A DNA stretch of 64,000 nt from Lujinxingia vulgaris (GTDB lineage Bacteria > Myxococcota_A > Bradymonadia > Bradymonadales > Bradymonadaceae). The notes beneath the pieces are model-generated. The model worked only from the letters and a program-made list of their open reading frames with translations. It was not told where the DNA came from and searched no databases. The stretch lies in NCBI RefSeq assembly GCF_007997015.1, contig NZ_VOSM01000001.1:558001-622000 (forward strand). The letters run 5' to 3'. Below are positions 33,016 through 43,786 of the stretch, piece after piece. The stretch's first letter is position 1. The number at the start of each line of letters is the position of its first letter. The position numbers and the translations under genes are program-made.

Positions 33016-34281
33016 ATGAAGATGCAGCATAGAGAGCATGCATGGATGGGGCTCGGGGCGGCGCTTGTGATGTGCGCCGGCGGGCTCTGGAGTGTGCCGG
33101 AGGCGCAGGCCGCCGGCTTTGCCAACACCGCCCAGAGCGGTACGGCCACGGGCATGGGCGGGGTGGCCACGGCCAACCCCGATGAGCCCAACGCCAACTT
33201 TTATAACCCGGCGGCGATGGTGTTCAGCGAGGGGTTCAGCGCCTATGTGGGCCCCACGTTGATCAAGCCCTCGGTGAGTTATGAGGGGCAGGGCATTGAG
33301 GAGCAGACCGAGCCGGCGCTCTTTCCGCCGCCCAACGTCAACCTGACGCTTCCCTTCGGGGAGCAGTACGCGGTGGGCCTGGGGGTGACGCTTCCCTGGG
33401 GGCTGGCGATCCGCTGGCCGGATCATTGGGTGGGGCGAGAGAACTTCCGCGCCCAGCAGCTGCAGACGATCAATGTTAACCCCAACTTCGCCTACAAGGT
33501 GCCGGGCATTGACCTGGGTCTGGCGGTGGGGGTGCAGGCGATGTACTCGACTATCACGCAGGAGCGCACCGTGATTCTGCGCGACGATCTGGAGGTGCCG
33601 GTTCTGCTCGGCGGCCAGGGCTTTGGTGTGGGAGCGACGGCGGCGGCGTTTTATAAGCTCAATTCCCAGTGGTCGATGGGCTTGAATTACCGCAGCGCGG
33701 TGAACCTGAACTACGAGGGGCGCGCGCACTTCGGCGAAGAGGTCGAGGGCACGCCCTTTGAGCAGCGCTTTGTGGATCAGGGCATCACCACCGAGCTGAC
33801 GGTGCCGCACACCCTGAACCTGGGCCTGGGCTATCAGGCCACCGAGGCGCTGTGGGTGGGGCTGGATCTGAACTACATGACCTGGTCGACCTACGATCGC
33901 ATCGAGATCAACTTCGATGAGCAGAGCCCGGAGGGTGAGCCCGGTGAGAGTGAGCCGCCGACGGTGGTGGAGGCGAACTGGAATGATGCGCTGGCGGTGC
34001 GCCTGGGGGCGCAGTTTGCGATCACCGACGCGCTCAAAGCGCGCGTCGGTTTTGCCTACGATATGACGCCGGTGCCCGATGCGACGGTGGGCCCTTCGCT
34101 TCCCGACAACAATCGCACGGTGGGGGCGCTGGGGCTGGGCTATGAGGTTGCGGGTTTCCGCGCCGACGTGGCCTACCAGTACATCTACTTGCCCACCCGC
34201 GAGATTCGTAACGGGAGTGTGGATGGTGATTACCAGCTGAACTCGCACCTGGTGGGCCTCAACGTCGGTTATGGTTTCTAA
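33016..34281 (+). CDS. FadL/OMPP1-family outer membrane fatty acid transporter
   Basis: This 421-residue porin has a signal peptide ending VPEAQAAGF and a FadL N-terminus: GFANTAQSGTATGMGGVATA, then NFYNPAAMVF. Barrel strands are clear throughout, e.g. NLTLPFGEQYAVGLGVTLPW, WSMGLNYRSAVNLNYEGRAH and ALWVGLDLNYMTWSTYDRIE. It ends with an aromatic residue (NVGYGF), as expected for BAM insertion. FadL proteins carry long-chain fatty acids across the outer membrane. AGGAGAATCGACG precedes the ATG. It lies 57 bases after the surface lipase, so products of the lipase could be taken up directly. Length and sequence fit classic FadL better than the 493-2013 paralogue. Confidence 0.92.
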   Translation: MKMQHREHAWMGLGAALVMCAGGLWSVPEAQAAGFANTAQSGTATGMGGVATANPDEPNANFYNPAAMVFSEGFSAYVGPTLIKPSVSYEGQGIEEQTEPALFPPPNVNLTLPFGEQYAVGLGVTLPWGLAIRWPDHWVGRENFRAQQLQTINVNPNFAYKVPGIDLGLAVGVQAMYSTITQERTVILRDDLEVPVLLGGQGFGVGATAAAFYKLNSQWSMGLNYRSAVNLNYEGRAHFGEEVEGTPFEQRFVDQGITTELTVPHTLNLGLGYQATEALWVGLDLNYMTWSTYDRIEINFDEQSPEGEPGESEPPTVVEANWNDALAVRLGAQFAITDALKARVGFAYDMTPVPDATVGPSLPDNNRTVGALGLGYEVAGFRADVAYQYIYLPTREIRNGSVDGDYQLNSHLVGLNVGYGF

Positions 34282-34289
34282 GCGTTGAG

Positions 34290-35312
34290 TCAGCCCGGCT
34301 CGGAGGCTTCTGCATCGGGAGCGTTCGGGTCGGGTTGGGAGTCATCTGGAGGCGACGGATCTGTTGAAGATCCGTCGCCTTCGTCGTTTTCGTCGTTTTC
34401 GTCGTCGGGGAGGTCGGTTGTTGCCGTGCAACCGGAGGTCAGAGGGCGGCCGTCGGCGCAGGTTCCCGGGCTGAAGATCGCGTTTTCAGAGAGCGCGGTG
34501 TGATGCGCGAAGCCCGCGTCGCTGAGCTCCGGGCTGCGGTTGAGCGAGCGGGGCGGGGCGTTGGTGTAGAGGGCCTCGTCGATGAGCTGGCCCTGCGCGT
34601 TGAAGAGGGCGACGCGGCCGCCGTCGTTGGCGAATTGAAAGCGGGAGTCGGCAAGCCAGGCCTCAAAACCCTCACCGGCGGGGGGAGGGGCGCCGATGGA
34701 GCTTCCGGCAAAGATCACCGCGCCATGGCCCGGGGCCAGGCAGTGTGGGGGGAAGGTAAATCGGATGCGGGTGTCGTTGGCGACGCTTACGCCCTGGAGA
34801 TCGAGGGTGTGTGGGCTGATGTTGACGAGCTCGACGAACTCATCGTCGTGGGCGCTGCGGGTGCCGTCGGCGTTGGCGTCACCTTCGGGGCCGGTGGGGA
34901 CGTTGGGCAGGATCTCGTTGATGAGGAGCAGTCCGGCTGCGGCCTGGCGAGCGTCGGGGCAGGGGTGGGGAGTGGCGGGGACGTCGGGGTTGTCGCCGTC
35001 GGTGTCCGAGCCTGTGTCGGAGCTCCCGGGTGGCGAGTTGGCGGGGAGGTCGGTGGCGTCGTGATCGGAGTCGGCGCCGGCGTCGGCTACGTGGTCGGCG
35101 TTCTGCTCAGAGTCGTCGCCGATGATGTAGACGCAGCGCGAGAGGCGGCAGAATTGTGCCGGAAGGCAGTCGGTGGAGGTGCGGCATTCGGCCTCGGTGG
35201 CGGGTCCGCAGCCGGCGCCGGAGAACAGTATGGCGAGGAGCGCAATGCACACCCGTGAGGCTGAGGCGAAGAGGGAAAGTTGGCGATCCACGTGAATCCA
35301 TGCGCTCTTCAT
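34290..35312 (-). CDS. Lipoprotein with lamin-tail (LTD) domain
   Basis: The 340-residue product has a long basic leader, a hydrophobic segment (IALLAILFSGAGC) with a lipobox ending SGAGC, and a Cys-rich patch (CRTSTDCLPAQFCRLSRC). An Asp/Ala/Pro/Ser linker follows. Next is an Ig-fold lamin-tail domain (LLLINEILPNVP, DDEFVELVNISPHTLDLQGV, LAPGHGAVIFAGSS, NDGGRVALFNAQGQLIDEAL). The C-terminus is an acidic Asp/Glu/Pro-rich tail. LTD domains in bacteria occur on secreted or surface proteins, often with nucleases. No enzyme domain is seen here. Its start overlaps the stop of the upstream gene (ATGA), so it is the last of a three-gene envelope operon. Confidence 0.85.
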   Translation of the reverse strand: MKSAWIHVDRQLSLFASASRVCIALLAILFSGAGCGPATEAECRTSTDCLPAQFCRLSRCVYIIGDDSEQNADHVADAGADSDHDATDLPANSPPGSSDTGSDTDGDNPDVPATPHPCPDARQAAAGLLLINEILPNVPTGPEGDANADGTRSAHDDEFVELVNISPHTLDLQGVSVANDTRIRFTFPPHCLAPGHGAVIFAGSSIGAPPPAGEGFEAWLADSRFQFANDGGRVALFNAQGQLIDEALYTNAPPRSLNRSPELSDAGFAHHTALSENAIFSPGTCADGRPLTSGCTATTDLPDDENDENDEGDGSSTDPSPPDDSQPDPNAPDAEASEPG

Positions 35313-35980
35313 CGCTTGCCTCCCTGTGCGAGTTGGAGTTGCTTGGAGAACCAGCCGCCGGTCAGCGCGTCGAGGCGCGCGGTCAACGCCTGGATCTCCA
35401 GGTGGCGGGCCAGCGCCTCTTCGTCGGAGTCGGGCACGAGCAGCATGTCGTGGAGTTGATGGCGCCGGCGAGCGAAGTAGGTCTCGGTGACGGTACGCAA
35501 AAGGTCGTCGCGGTGTTTCCAGCGGGCGCGCACCTCGCGCTGGATCACCATCTCCTGGGGTGTGTAGACGAGCTGGCTTAAATCCAGCGAGAGGCGCAGC
35601 GAGTAGAGGGTGCGCGAACGGGTGTCGTCGTAGAGGTAGTGCTGGGCGTAGTCGCGCTGGTAGGTGCCGCTCTCATCGGCCTCGATGTTTTCGCGAAAGC
35701 GGTTCTGCAGATCGTGCTGATCGAGCCAGGCCACCTGGCCCTGGACCTGGGGGAGCAGGGCGGAGAGACGGGCGCGGCGCGTCCAGTGGTCGAGGTCGGG
35801 GGCGCCCATCTCCAGGTGTTGCAGGGCGGCCCGGTGGGTGGCGGCGACGGTGGGTTCGTGGTCGAAGGCGCCGGCGGCTTCTTCGATCTGAGCGCCGGTC
35901 AGCGCGAGGGCGGCCGGTGTGCTCAGCGTCATGACGAGGGTGGTGATGGCGATGAAGAGAAGGAGTGTGGAGCGCGTCAT
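35309..35980 (-). CDS. Secreted helical protein, paralogue of its upstream neighbour
   Basis: The 223-residue protein has a signal peptide (MTRSTLLLFIAITTLVMTLS, cleaved near ALA-LTG). The mature part is helical with the stretch RRARLSALLPQVQGQVAW, a charged middle (TYQRDYAQHYLYDDTRSRTL) and LRLSLDLSQLVYTPQEMVIQ. It ends with HLEIQALTARLDALTGGWFS. The same skeleton (RL-xx-LLP ... LE[IV]QAL-xA-xxTG) occurs in the upstream 163-residue protein. The pattern is reminiscent of one half of a TolC-like outer membrane efflux protein, but length and motifs are insufficient to call it one. Overlapping ATGA junctions on both sides show a tightly coupled operon. Confidence 0.65.
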   Translation of the reverse strand: MTRSTLLLFIAITTLVMTLSTPAALALTGAQIEEAAGAFDHEPTVAATHRAALQHLEMGAPDLDHWTRRARLSALLPQVQGQVAWLDQHDLQNRFRENIEADESGTYQRDYAQHYLYDDTRSRTLYSLRLSLDLSQLVYTPQEMVIQREVRARWKHRDDLLRTVTETYFARRRHQLHDMLLVPDSDEEALARHLEIQALTARLDALTGGWFSKQLQLAQGGKR

Positions 35981-36468
35981 CGGGCACCTCCGCGTGGGGA
36001 GTGGCCGGTGATGAAGGCGCGCAGCGCCTGGACTTCCAGCCAGCGGTCGATGGCGGCCTCCGGCTCCAGCAGGGCGTAGGCCGAGGGGCGGTTGAGCTCC
36101 AGGAGGAGCAGGCAGGCGTTGAGCTGCGGGAGGATTTCAGCAGTGTCGGAGGTGGGTTGGTTGGCGAGCTCAGGGTGACGCCCGAGGCCGCGCCAGGTGG
36201 CGCTTAAGAGCCAGGCGGTGGGGCGGCGCTCATTGGCCTGGTTCAGGGCGCTGGCGCCATCCAGGAGGCCCGGGGAGGCCATCGCCTCGCGGGCCTGCTC
36301 ATCGAGGCGTTGCCGGGCCTCAAAGGCCGTGGTCACGCTCAGGGTGAGCGTGGGCAAGAGCTGCGCAAGACGTGGTGAGGCTGCGGGCTCAGGCCAGGTG
36401 TAGGTCGAGGGGCAGTGCGGCTCGATGGTCGCCGCGCTCAGAAGGGCTATCATCGCAAAGAGGTGCAT
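35977..36468 (-). CDS. Small secreted helical protein, first gene of the envelope operon
   Basis: This 163-residue protein begins MHLFAMIALLSAATIEPHCP, a short hydrophobic start that could be a signal peptide. The body is helical: RLAQLLPTLTLSVTTAFEAR, then RRPTAWLLSATWRGLGRHPE and ILPQLNACLLLLELNRPSAY. The C-terminus AIDRWLEVQALRAFITG resembles the end of the downstream protein (HLEIQALTARLDALTGG), so the two are likely paralogues. The RLxxLLPxLTLSVTTAF start also recalls TolC-like proteins. GGGAGAGAGCCC lies before the ATG. The function is not recognised. The operon reads this gene, 35309-35980, then the lamin-tail lipoprotein. Confidence 0.6.
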   Translation of the reverse strand: MHLFAMIALLSAATIEPHCPSTYTWPEPAASPRLAQLLPTLTLSVTTAFEARQRLDEQAREAMASPGLLDGASALNQANERRPTAWLLSATWRGLGRHPELANQPTSDTAEILPQLNACLLLLELNRPSAYALLEPEAAIDRWLEVQALRAFITGHSPRGGAR

Positions 36469-36599
36469 GGGCTCTCTCCCGGTCGAAGTTCAGTCAGGCC
36501 CTCCGTGATGGAGGGTGTGCGACTGTTATCGAGCGGGAGCGGCGGTGTTTGCGTACATGCCGAAGTTTTTGACGACTTTTTTAAGAGGGGAGCGCGGGT

Positions 36600-38054
36600 T
36601 TAAGGCTCAAAGCGCTCGCGGAGCGCACTGGCGAGCTTGTGGTGAAGCCCGCCAAATGCTGCGCCGGAGAGGCCCACGATGAGGTCGCCGGGCTCGGCCT
36701 GGCCGGCGACGTGGCGCACGATGTCGTCGACCTCTTCAATCAACTCGGTGGTGGGGCCCAGCTGGCGGATGGACTCGGCGATGTCCGAGATGTCGACGCG
36801 CATCTCTTCGGGCAGGTCGTCGTCTTTTTTCCAGGGGCGCGAGAGGATCACGCGGTCGGCCAGGGCAAAGGCCGGGGGGTAATCGTCCTGGAAGACGCGG
36901 CGACGGGAGGTGTTGCTCTTGGCCTCGAAGATCGCCCAGAGGCGGCGGTCGGGGAACTGGCTGCGCATCGCCTTCAGGGTGGCGCCGACGGCGGTGGGGT
37001 GGTGGGCGAAGTCGTCGTAGATGTCGATGCCGGCCACATGCGCGATGTGCTCCTGGCGGCGGCGCACCGACTTAAATCGCCGCATCGCGTCGGCGACTTG
37101 CTCAAAACTTAAGCCTTCGTCCATGGCGATGGCCGTGGCGCCGAGTGCGTTGCGCACGTTGAAGTCGCCCAACGTCGCGAGATCCAATTCGCCGAGCATC
37201 TGGTCGTCAAGCGAGACCGTGGCGCGGGTGCGGCCCTTCTCAAAACGAAGATCGGTGGCGCGAAGCGTGTTGGCTTCGCCCAGGCCAAATGTCTTTCGGA
37301 TATCCTGGCGATGTTCGGAGACGGCCATCGCGCGTGCATCGTCGCCGTTGACCCAGAGGGAGCCTTTTGTGGGGATCAGGTCGCAGAAACGTCGAAACAC
37401 ATGCTCGATATCTTCGACGCTCTCGTAGATGTCGGCGTGGTCAAATTCCAGGTTGTTGATCGTGGCGCGGAAGGGGGCGTAGTGCCAGAACTTGGGCACT
37501 TTGTCGAAGTAGGCGGTGTCGTACTCGTCGCCCTCGATCACGAAGCAATCGCCTTTGCCCAGGCGGTAGTTCGAGCCAAAATTGCCGGTGATGCCACCGA
37601 CCATAAAGCCCGGATCGCGGCCCTGGTCGGTGAGGATCCAGGCGAGCATGCCGGTGGTGGTGGTTTTGCCATGGGTGCCGGTGAGGACGAGGGGGCGGCG
37701 GTCTTCGAAGAAGAAGTGGCGCAGCGCCTCAGGCAAGCTCAGGTAGGGGATGTTGCGCTCGCGGGTGGCCACGGCGTCGGCGTAGGTTGCGCGGCTGACG
37801 TTGCCGACGATGACGATGTCGGGGTTCCAGTCGAGGTTGGCCTTGTCGTAGCCGCGCATGATGTCGATGCCGCGCTCTTCGAGCCAGGTGCTCATGGGCG
37901 GGTAGGCCATCGCGTCGGAGCCGCGAACTTCAAAGCCGCGCTCTTTGAGCATGGCCGCCAGACTCCCCATGGCCGTGCCGCAGATGCCGATGATGTGGAT
38001 GCGCTCGATGGTGGCGGGGAGGGCGGGGAAGTCGCGGGGCTTATCGGCGGTCAT
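36600..38054 (-). CDS. mpl: UDP-N-acetylmuramate:L-alanyl-gamma-D-glutamyl-meso-diaminopimelate ligase
   Basis: Mpl recycles murein tripeptide by ligating it to UDP-MurNAc in the cytoplasm. The 484-residue enzyme has the Mur-ligase layout. The N-domain is IHIIGICGTAMGSLAAMLKE. The ATP-binding P-loop is LTGTHGKTTTTGMLAWILTD. The central domain has DCFVIEGDEYDTAYFDKVPK and INNLEFDHADIY. The C-domain has IDIYDDFAHHPTAVGATLKA. The EYDTAYFDK and DHAD wording is typical of Mpl rather than MurC. It is the last gene of a run kinase-PilZ-mpl on the minus strand, 29 bases after the PilZ gene. Co-transcription would link wall recycling to a Ser/Thr kinase and c-di-GMP, which is inference. Confidence 0.94.
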   Translation of the reverse strand: MTADKPRDFPALPATIERIHIIGICGTAMGSLAAMLKERGFEVRGSDAMAYPPMSTWLEERGIDIMRGYDKANLDWNPDIVIVGNVSRATYADAVATRERNIPYLSLPEALRHFFFEDRRPLVLTGTHGKTTTTGMLAWILTDQGRDPGFMVGGITGNFGSNYRLGKGDCFVIEGDEYDTAYFDKVPKFWHYAPFRATINNLEFDHADIYESVEDIEHVFRRFCDLIPTKGSLWVNGDDARAMAVSEHRQDIRKTFGLGEANTLRATDLRFEKGRTRATVSLDDQMLGELDLATLGDFNVRNALGATAIAMDEGLSFEQVADAMRRFKSVRRRQEHIAHVAGIDIYDDFAHHPTAVGATLKAMRSQFPDRRLWAIFEAKSNTSRRRVFQDDYPPAFALADRVILSRPWKKDDDLPEEMRVDISDIAESIRQLGPTTELIEEVDDIVRHVAGQAEPGDLIVGLSGAAFGGLHHKLASALRERFEP

Positions 38055-38083
38055 GGGCGCTCTGGGAGGCTTGGGGAGATGGT

Positions 38084-38758
38084 TCAGTTGGAGGTGTTCT
38101 GGCCGGCGAAGAAGCGGTCGAGATCGGTGGTGTCGTGCGGCAGGGTCAGCGAGAGGCGCAGGCCGCGCTCGCGGATCGAGCCGTCGACGACTTCATCGAC
38201 GCGGGCGTCGATGGTCAGCGTCTGGCCGCTGGTGGGGTGGGAGACCAGGCAGTCGACGCGGGTGCCCGCCGGATGAAGATCGGGGGTGCGCAAGAAGAGC
38301 TGGCCGCGGGCCAGGTCCACCTCGCGGAACTTCTGCAGGACCGAGGGCGTGGGGATGCGCACGCGCACCGCCGGGCGGCGCGAGCGCTCGACCTGGGCGC
38401 GGGCCTCGGGGTTGGCCTCGTAGGCCTCGTCGATGAAGTCGCGCCAACGCTGGGCGGTGTCCTTGCCCAGGCTGAAGAGTTGGATGCCCATGCCCGGGGT
38501 TTTGCCGCTCTCGTAAGCGTCGCCGGCGCTGACGGTGTGAGCGACCAGCCCCAGCATCTGCAGCTCTTCGCCGGTGGTGGGAAGGCGCGTGCGAAAGCGA
38601 ATCAGCTTGCGCAGCGGGAGCGGCTCTCTGGAGACGATGAAGACGCCTTCGTAGGAGGCGTCCTGGGTCTGGAAGGGCACGTCGCCGTCGACGGTCTGCA
38701 CGATGACATCGAGGCTGGCGAGTATGCGGGGGGAGCGGCGGTTCGCGGCAGAAGCCAT
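38084..38758 (-). CDS. PilZ-domain protein (probable c-di-GMP effector)
   Basis: The 224-residue protein has two PilZ-like halves. The first begins NRRSPRILASLDVIV and continues DASYEGVFIVSREPLPLRKL, with the c-di-GMP-type RxxxR (RRSPR) and D/NxSxxG (DASYEG) elements. The second has RRPAVRVRIPTPSVLQ and LFLRTPDLHPAGTRVDCLVS, a degenerate PilZ-like strand pattern. No output domain is visible, so it likely works by protein contact. The gene lies between the kinase (27 bases upstream) and mpl (29 bases downstream). No diguanylate cyclase is in the window. Confidence 0.82.
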   Translation of the reverse strand: MASAANRRSPRILASLDVIVQTVDGDVPFQTQDASYEGVFIVSREPLPLRKLIRFRTRLPTTGEELQMLGLVAHTVSAGDAYESGKTPGMGIQLFSLGKDTAQRWRDFIDEAYEANPEARAQVERSRRPAVRVRIPTPSVLQKFREVDLARGQLFLRTPDLHPAGTRVDCLVSHPTSGQTLTIDARVDEVVDGSIRERGLRLSLTLPHDTTDLDRFFAGQNTSN

Positions 38759-38785
38759 GGGCGTCCTCAGCCAGGGCGGGGGGAA

Positions 38786-40912
<2,127 letters not shown>

Positions 40913-41024
40913 GGAGGTGGACTCCCCTGGGGCATAGACCTATGGTTGGCATCATCCTTAAGCCTGCTCAGGCTATCAACGGCCCCGGAGCAGGTCAATC
41001 TAAGCGGGCCGCAGAATTCAAGCG

Positions 41025-42431
41025 ATGTCCAGTATCTCAGAAGACTCAGAAGAACAGAGTGGGGCGCAGGTCGATGCGGCGTTGTCGTTTGAAGAAGGCA
41101 CGCTCGTGCTGCGCGGCGAGGCGGGCGCGGTTGGCCCCGGGTGGGTGTATGACGCGCGGGTGGACGCCTGGCGCGCGCCGGCCTGGCGTTACCGTCAGGT
41201 GCTGGCCGCGCTTTTGCGCTCCGGGTTGACGTTGCGCGATGAGGCCCGCGTCTACGCGAAGCATGGCCTGAAGATGGGCGGGCGGCGCTTTAAGCCCTAC
41301 GAGCACCAGAGCGAGGCGCTTGAGGCCTGGAGCCAGGGGGGAAGGCGCGGGGTTGTGGTGCTTCCGACCGGCGCGGGCAAAAGCTATGTGGCGTCGATGG
41401 CCATCGAGATCACCGGGCGCACCACGCTTGTGGTGGTGCCCACCATCGATCTGATGACCCAGTGGGTGGGTAACCTGGAGGCGGCTTTTGGTCAGCCCAT
41501 CGGCATGCTGGGTGGTGGGTACCACCAGGTGGAGCGCATCACGGTGTCGACCTACGACTCGGCGGCGATTCACATGGCGAGGCTCGGCGATCGTTTCGGG
41601 TTGATGATCTTCGATGAGGCGCATCATCTGCCCGGGGAGGTGTACCGGCAGGCGGCGTTGCAGAGTATTGCGCCCTTTCGGCTGGGGCTGACGGCCACAC
41701 CGGAGCGAAGCGACGGAAAAGAGCGCGATCTTGATGATCTTGTCGGCCCCCAGGTCTACCGTCGCTCCATCAAGGAGCTGGCCGGGGAGGTGCTGGCTGA
41801 TTATGAGGTGCGCACTCTCGAAGTGGCGATGAACGAGGAAGACCGCGAACTTTATGAGAAGGCGCGCGCGGTCTACCGGGGGTTTGTGGAGTCGCAGGGC
41901 ATTCGCCTGGGCGGGCGCCACGGCTGGCGCAACTTCCTGGCGGCCACCAGCCGCTCCGATGAGGGGCGGCGCGCGCTCAAGGCCCACCGGCTGCAAAAGC
42001 GGCTGGCGCTTGTGCACCAGGAGAAGTTGGCGCTGCTCTTCGACCTTCTCGATGAGCACCCCGACGAGCGGGTGCTGATCTTCACCAACGATAACGCCTC
42101 GGTCTACGCCATCAGTGAGGCGCTTTTATGCCCGGCGATCACCCACGAGACGAAGATCAAGGAGCGGCGCGAGATCTTAAAACGGGTGCGTGAGGGGACC
42201 TACCGCGTGCTGGTCACCAGCAAGGTGCTTAACGAGGGGGTGGACATCCCGGAGGCTTCGGTGGCGATGATCCTGGCCGGCTCGGGAAGCGTGCGGGAGC
42301 ATGTGCAGCGGCTGGGCCGAATTTTGCGGCGAGGAGAGGGGAAGCGGGCGTTGTTGTACGAGCTGGTGACGGCGGATTCGGTCGAGGGGTTTGTGAGCCA
42401 GCGACGTCGGGAGCACGATGCTTACCAGTGA
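41025..42431 (+). CDS. XPB-like superfamily 2 DNA helicase
   Basis: The 468-residue helicase has motif Q/I region FKPYEHQSEALEAW, Walker A PTGAGKS (114-120), VVVPTIDLMTQW, DEAH (197-200), TATPERSD (223-230), VLIFTNDNASVYAISEAL, LNEGVDIPEASVAMIL and QRLGRILRR. The N-terminal 85 residues look like the XPB damage-recognition domain (SFEEGTLVLRGEAG, then RAPAWRYRQVLAALL). The RSD after TATPE stands where XPB carries its RED motif. The strongest argument is the neighbour: its last codons overlap by 14 bases a DUF790/Bax1-like gene, and XPB-Bax1 is a known archaeal repair pair. Typical RecG/UvrB features are absent. Confidence 0.87.
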   Translation: MSSISEDSEEQSGAQVDAALSFEEGTLVLRGEAGAVGPGWVYDARVDAWRAPAWRYRQVLAALLRSGLTLRDEARVYAKHGLKMGGRRFKPYEHQSEALEAWSQGGRRGVVVLPTGAGKSYVASMAIEITGRTTLVVVPTIDLMTQWVGNLEAAFGQPIGMLGGGYHQVERITVSTYDSAAIHMARLGDRFGLMIFDEAHHLPGEVYRQAALQSIAPFRLGLTATPERSDGKERDLDDLVGPQVYRRSIKELAGEVLADYEVRTLEVAMNEEDRELYEKARAVYRGFVESQGIRLGGRHGWRNFLAATSRSDEGRRALKAHRLQKRLALVHQEKLALLFDLLDEHPDERVLIFTNDNASVYAISEALLCPAITHETKIKERREILKRVREGTYRVLVTSKVLNEGVDIPEASVAMILAGSGSVREHVQRLGRILRRGEGKRALLYELVTADSVEGFVSQRRREHDAYQ

Positions 42432-43620
42432 TCTTTTGAGGGTGAAAAAGACGCGCGGCGCCATCGTTCCGCGTTATCTGGATGTGGAGGCGCCCGAGGC
42501 TCTGGAGCGCGCTGAGGCGCTGGTGAGCATCTTTGACGACCACCTCAACAAGCCGCGCGCGCTGGTCGATGAGCGGGTGGAGGAGGCCATTGGCCATGGC
42601 ACCGATTTTCTGATCTGGCGGGGGCTTGCGAAGCTTCTTTACGACCGCAGCGCGTTCGAGGTGCGCTCGGAGGCGGAGCCTTCCGAGGTGCGCGAGGCGC
42701 TCTTTCTGGCGGCTGCCGAAGCGGGCAATCCGCATCGGGAAGAGGCGCGCGCCGCGGTGCTTGAGGAGGTCGGGCGGGCGATGGGGTTGAGCGCGCAGGC
42801 GCTTGAGGTGGCGCTTTATGCGGACCTTGAGGAGCGCCAGGTGCTCAGCTCTTTTAAGACGATCGACGCCGAGGGCCTGCTGCATCGTTACAACCTGGCG
42901 CTGGCGCAGGCGGTGCTCTACCGGGCGCTGAGTCTGAAGATCTCGCTCCAGGGGCAGGACTCCAACCGGCTGCGTTATCTTTTTCAGATGTTGAAGTTTC
43001 ACAGGCTCATGCATCGGACCGAGCGGGTCAAAGGCGGCTATGTGATCGAGGTCGATGGGCCGGCCAGCGTGCTCAAGGGAGGGAAGCGCTACGGGTTGTC
43101 GATGGCGAGTTTTTTGCCGGCGGTGTTGCATCTCAAGGGCTGGCAGCTTGAGGCGGTGGTCGATTGGGATAACAAAGAGCGCACCTTTGAGCTGGGGCCC
43201 GACCAGGGTCTGAAGAGCGATCGGCGAGTGCGGGGGCAGTGGGTGGCCGAGGAGGAGCAGTGGTTTGAGGAGCGTTTTCCCGACCAGGCGCCCGAGGGCT
43301 GGGAGCTTGTGCGCCAGGGGGAGGTCGTGGACCTGGGCGATAACGAGGTGCTCGTTACCGATTATGTGGTGCGGGAGCCCGACGGTGGGGAGGTGCTTCT
43401 GGAGATTGTGGGGGCCTGGCGAGCGTCGTATCTGCGGCGTCGGCTGGAGCGGCTGGCCGAGCTGAAGAGCGCGCGGCCGGTGATTCTGGTGGTCAGCGAG
43501 CGGCTGCGGGCCGACCGCGAGAAGATGGAGGCCGGGGTGGCCGGGGTGGTGTTTTTTAAGGGGGTGATTCTGAGCGATAAGGTCGTTGAGGCGGCCAGCC
43601 AGGCGCTGGGGCTGGGCTGA
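42418..43620 (+). CDS. DUF790 family protein (Bax1-like nuclease, XPB partner)
   Basis: The 400-residue protein reads MLTSDLLRVKKTRGAIVPRY and continues LDVEAPEALERAEALVSIFD. That is the DUF790/Bax1 start, with the LVDERVEEAIGHGTDFLIWR block and KLLYDRSAFEV. The middle has LHRYNLALAQAVLYRALSLK, a signature of the family. The C-terminal half holds a nuclease-like region (WVAEEEQWFEERFPD, EVLVTDYVVREPDGGEVLLE IVGAW, with acidic and Glu-x-Val strands of the PD-(D/E)XK type). In archaea Bax1 binds XPB and cuts bubble DNA. It overlaps the helicase by 14 bases, implying translational coupling. Nuclease activity here is inferred from family and partner. Confidence 0.85.
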   Translation: MLTSDLLRVKKTRGAIVPRYLDVEAPEALERAEALVSIFDDHLNKPRALVDERVEEAIGHGTDFLIWRGLAKLLYDRSAFEVRSEAEPSEVREALFLAAAEAGNPHREEARAAVLEEVGRAMGLSAQALEVALYADLEERQVLSSFKTIDAEGLLHRYNLALAQAVLYRALSLKISLQGQDSNRLRYLFQMLKFHRLMHRTERVKGGYVIEVDGPASVLKGGKRYGLSMASFLPAVLHLKGWQLEAVVDWDNKERTFELGPDQGLKSDRRVRGQWVAEEEQWFEERFPDQAPEGWELVRQGEVVDLGDNEVLVTDYVVREPDGGEVLLEIVGAWRASYLRRRLERLAELKSARPVILVVSERLRADREKMEAGVAGVVFFKGVILSDKVVEAASQALGLG

Positions 43621-43786
43621 GGCGGTCCAACACGGGTCTGAATGCTTCGGGGGGCACGTCTGGGAGGTGCAGGCGGAGCGCGGAGGTGCGCGACGCGCTG
43701 GCGCTGAGCAAGCGCTGCGTGCATGGTGAAAGGTGTCTTACGCATACTGGTGAATGGTTGGTGTTCAGCAAGCAAACGAGGCGACG

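Noticed and set aside
29695-34248. A 1517-codon open frame on the minus strand
   Set aside because: It is the reverse-strand shadow of the lipase and FadL genes. It is full of His/Arg-rich low-complexity sequence with no domain. High GC makes such long antisense frames common here.
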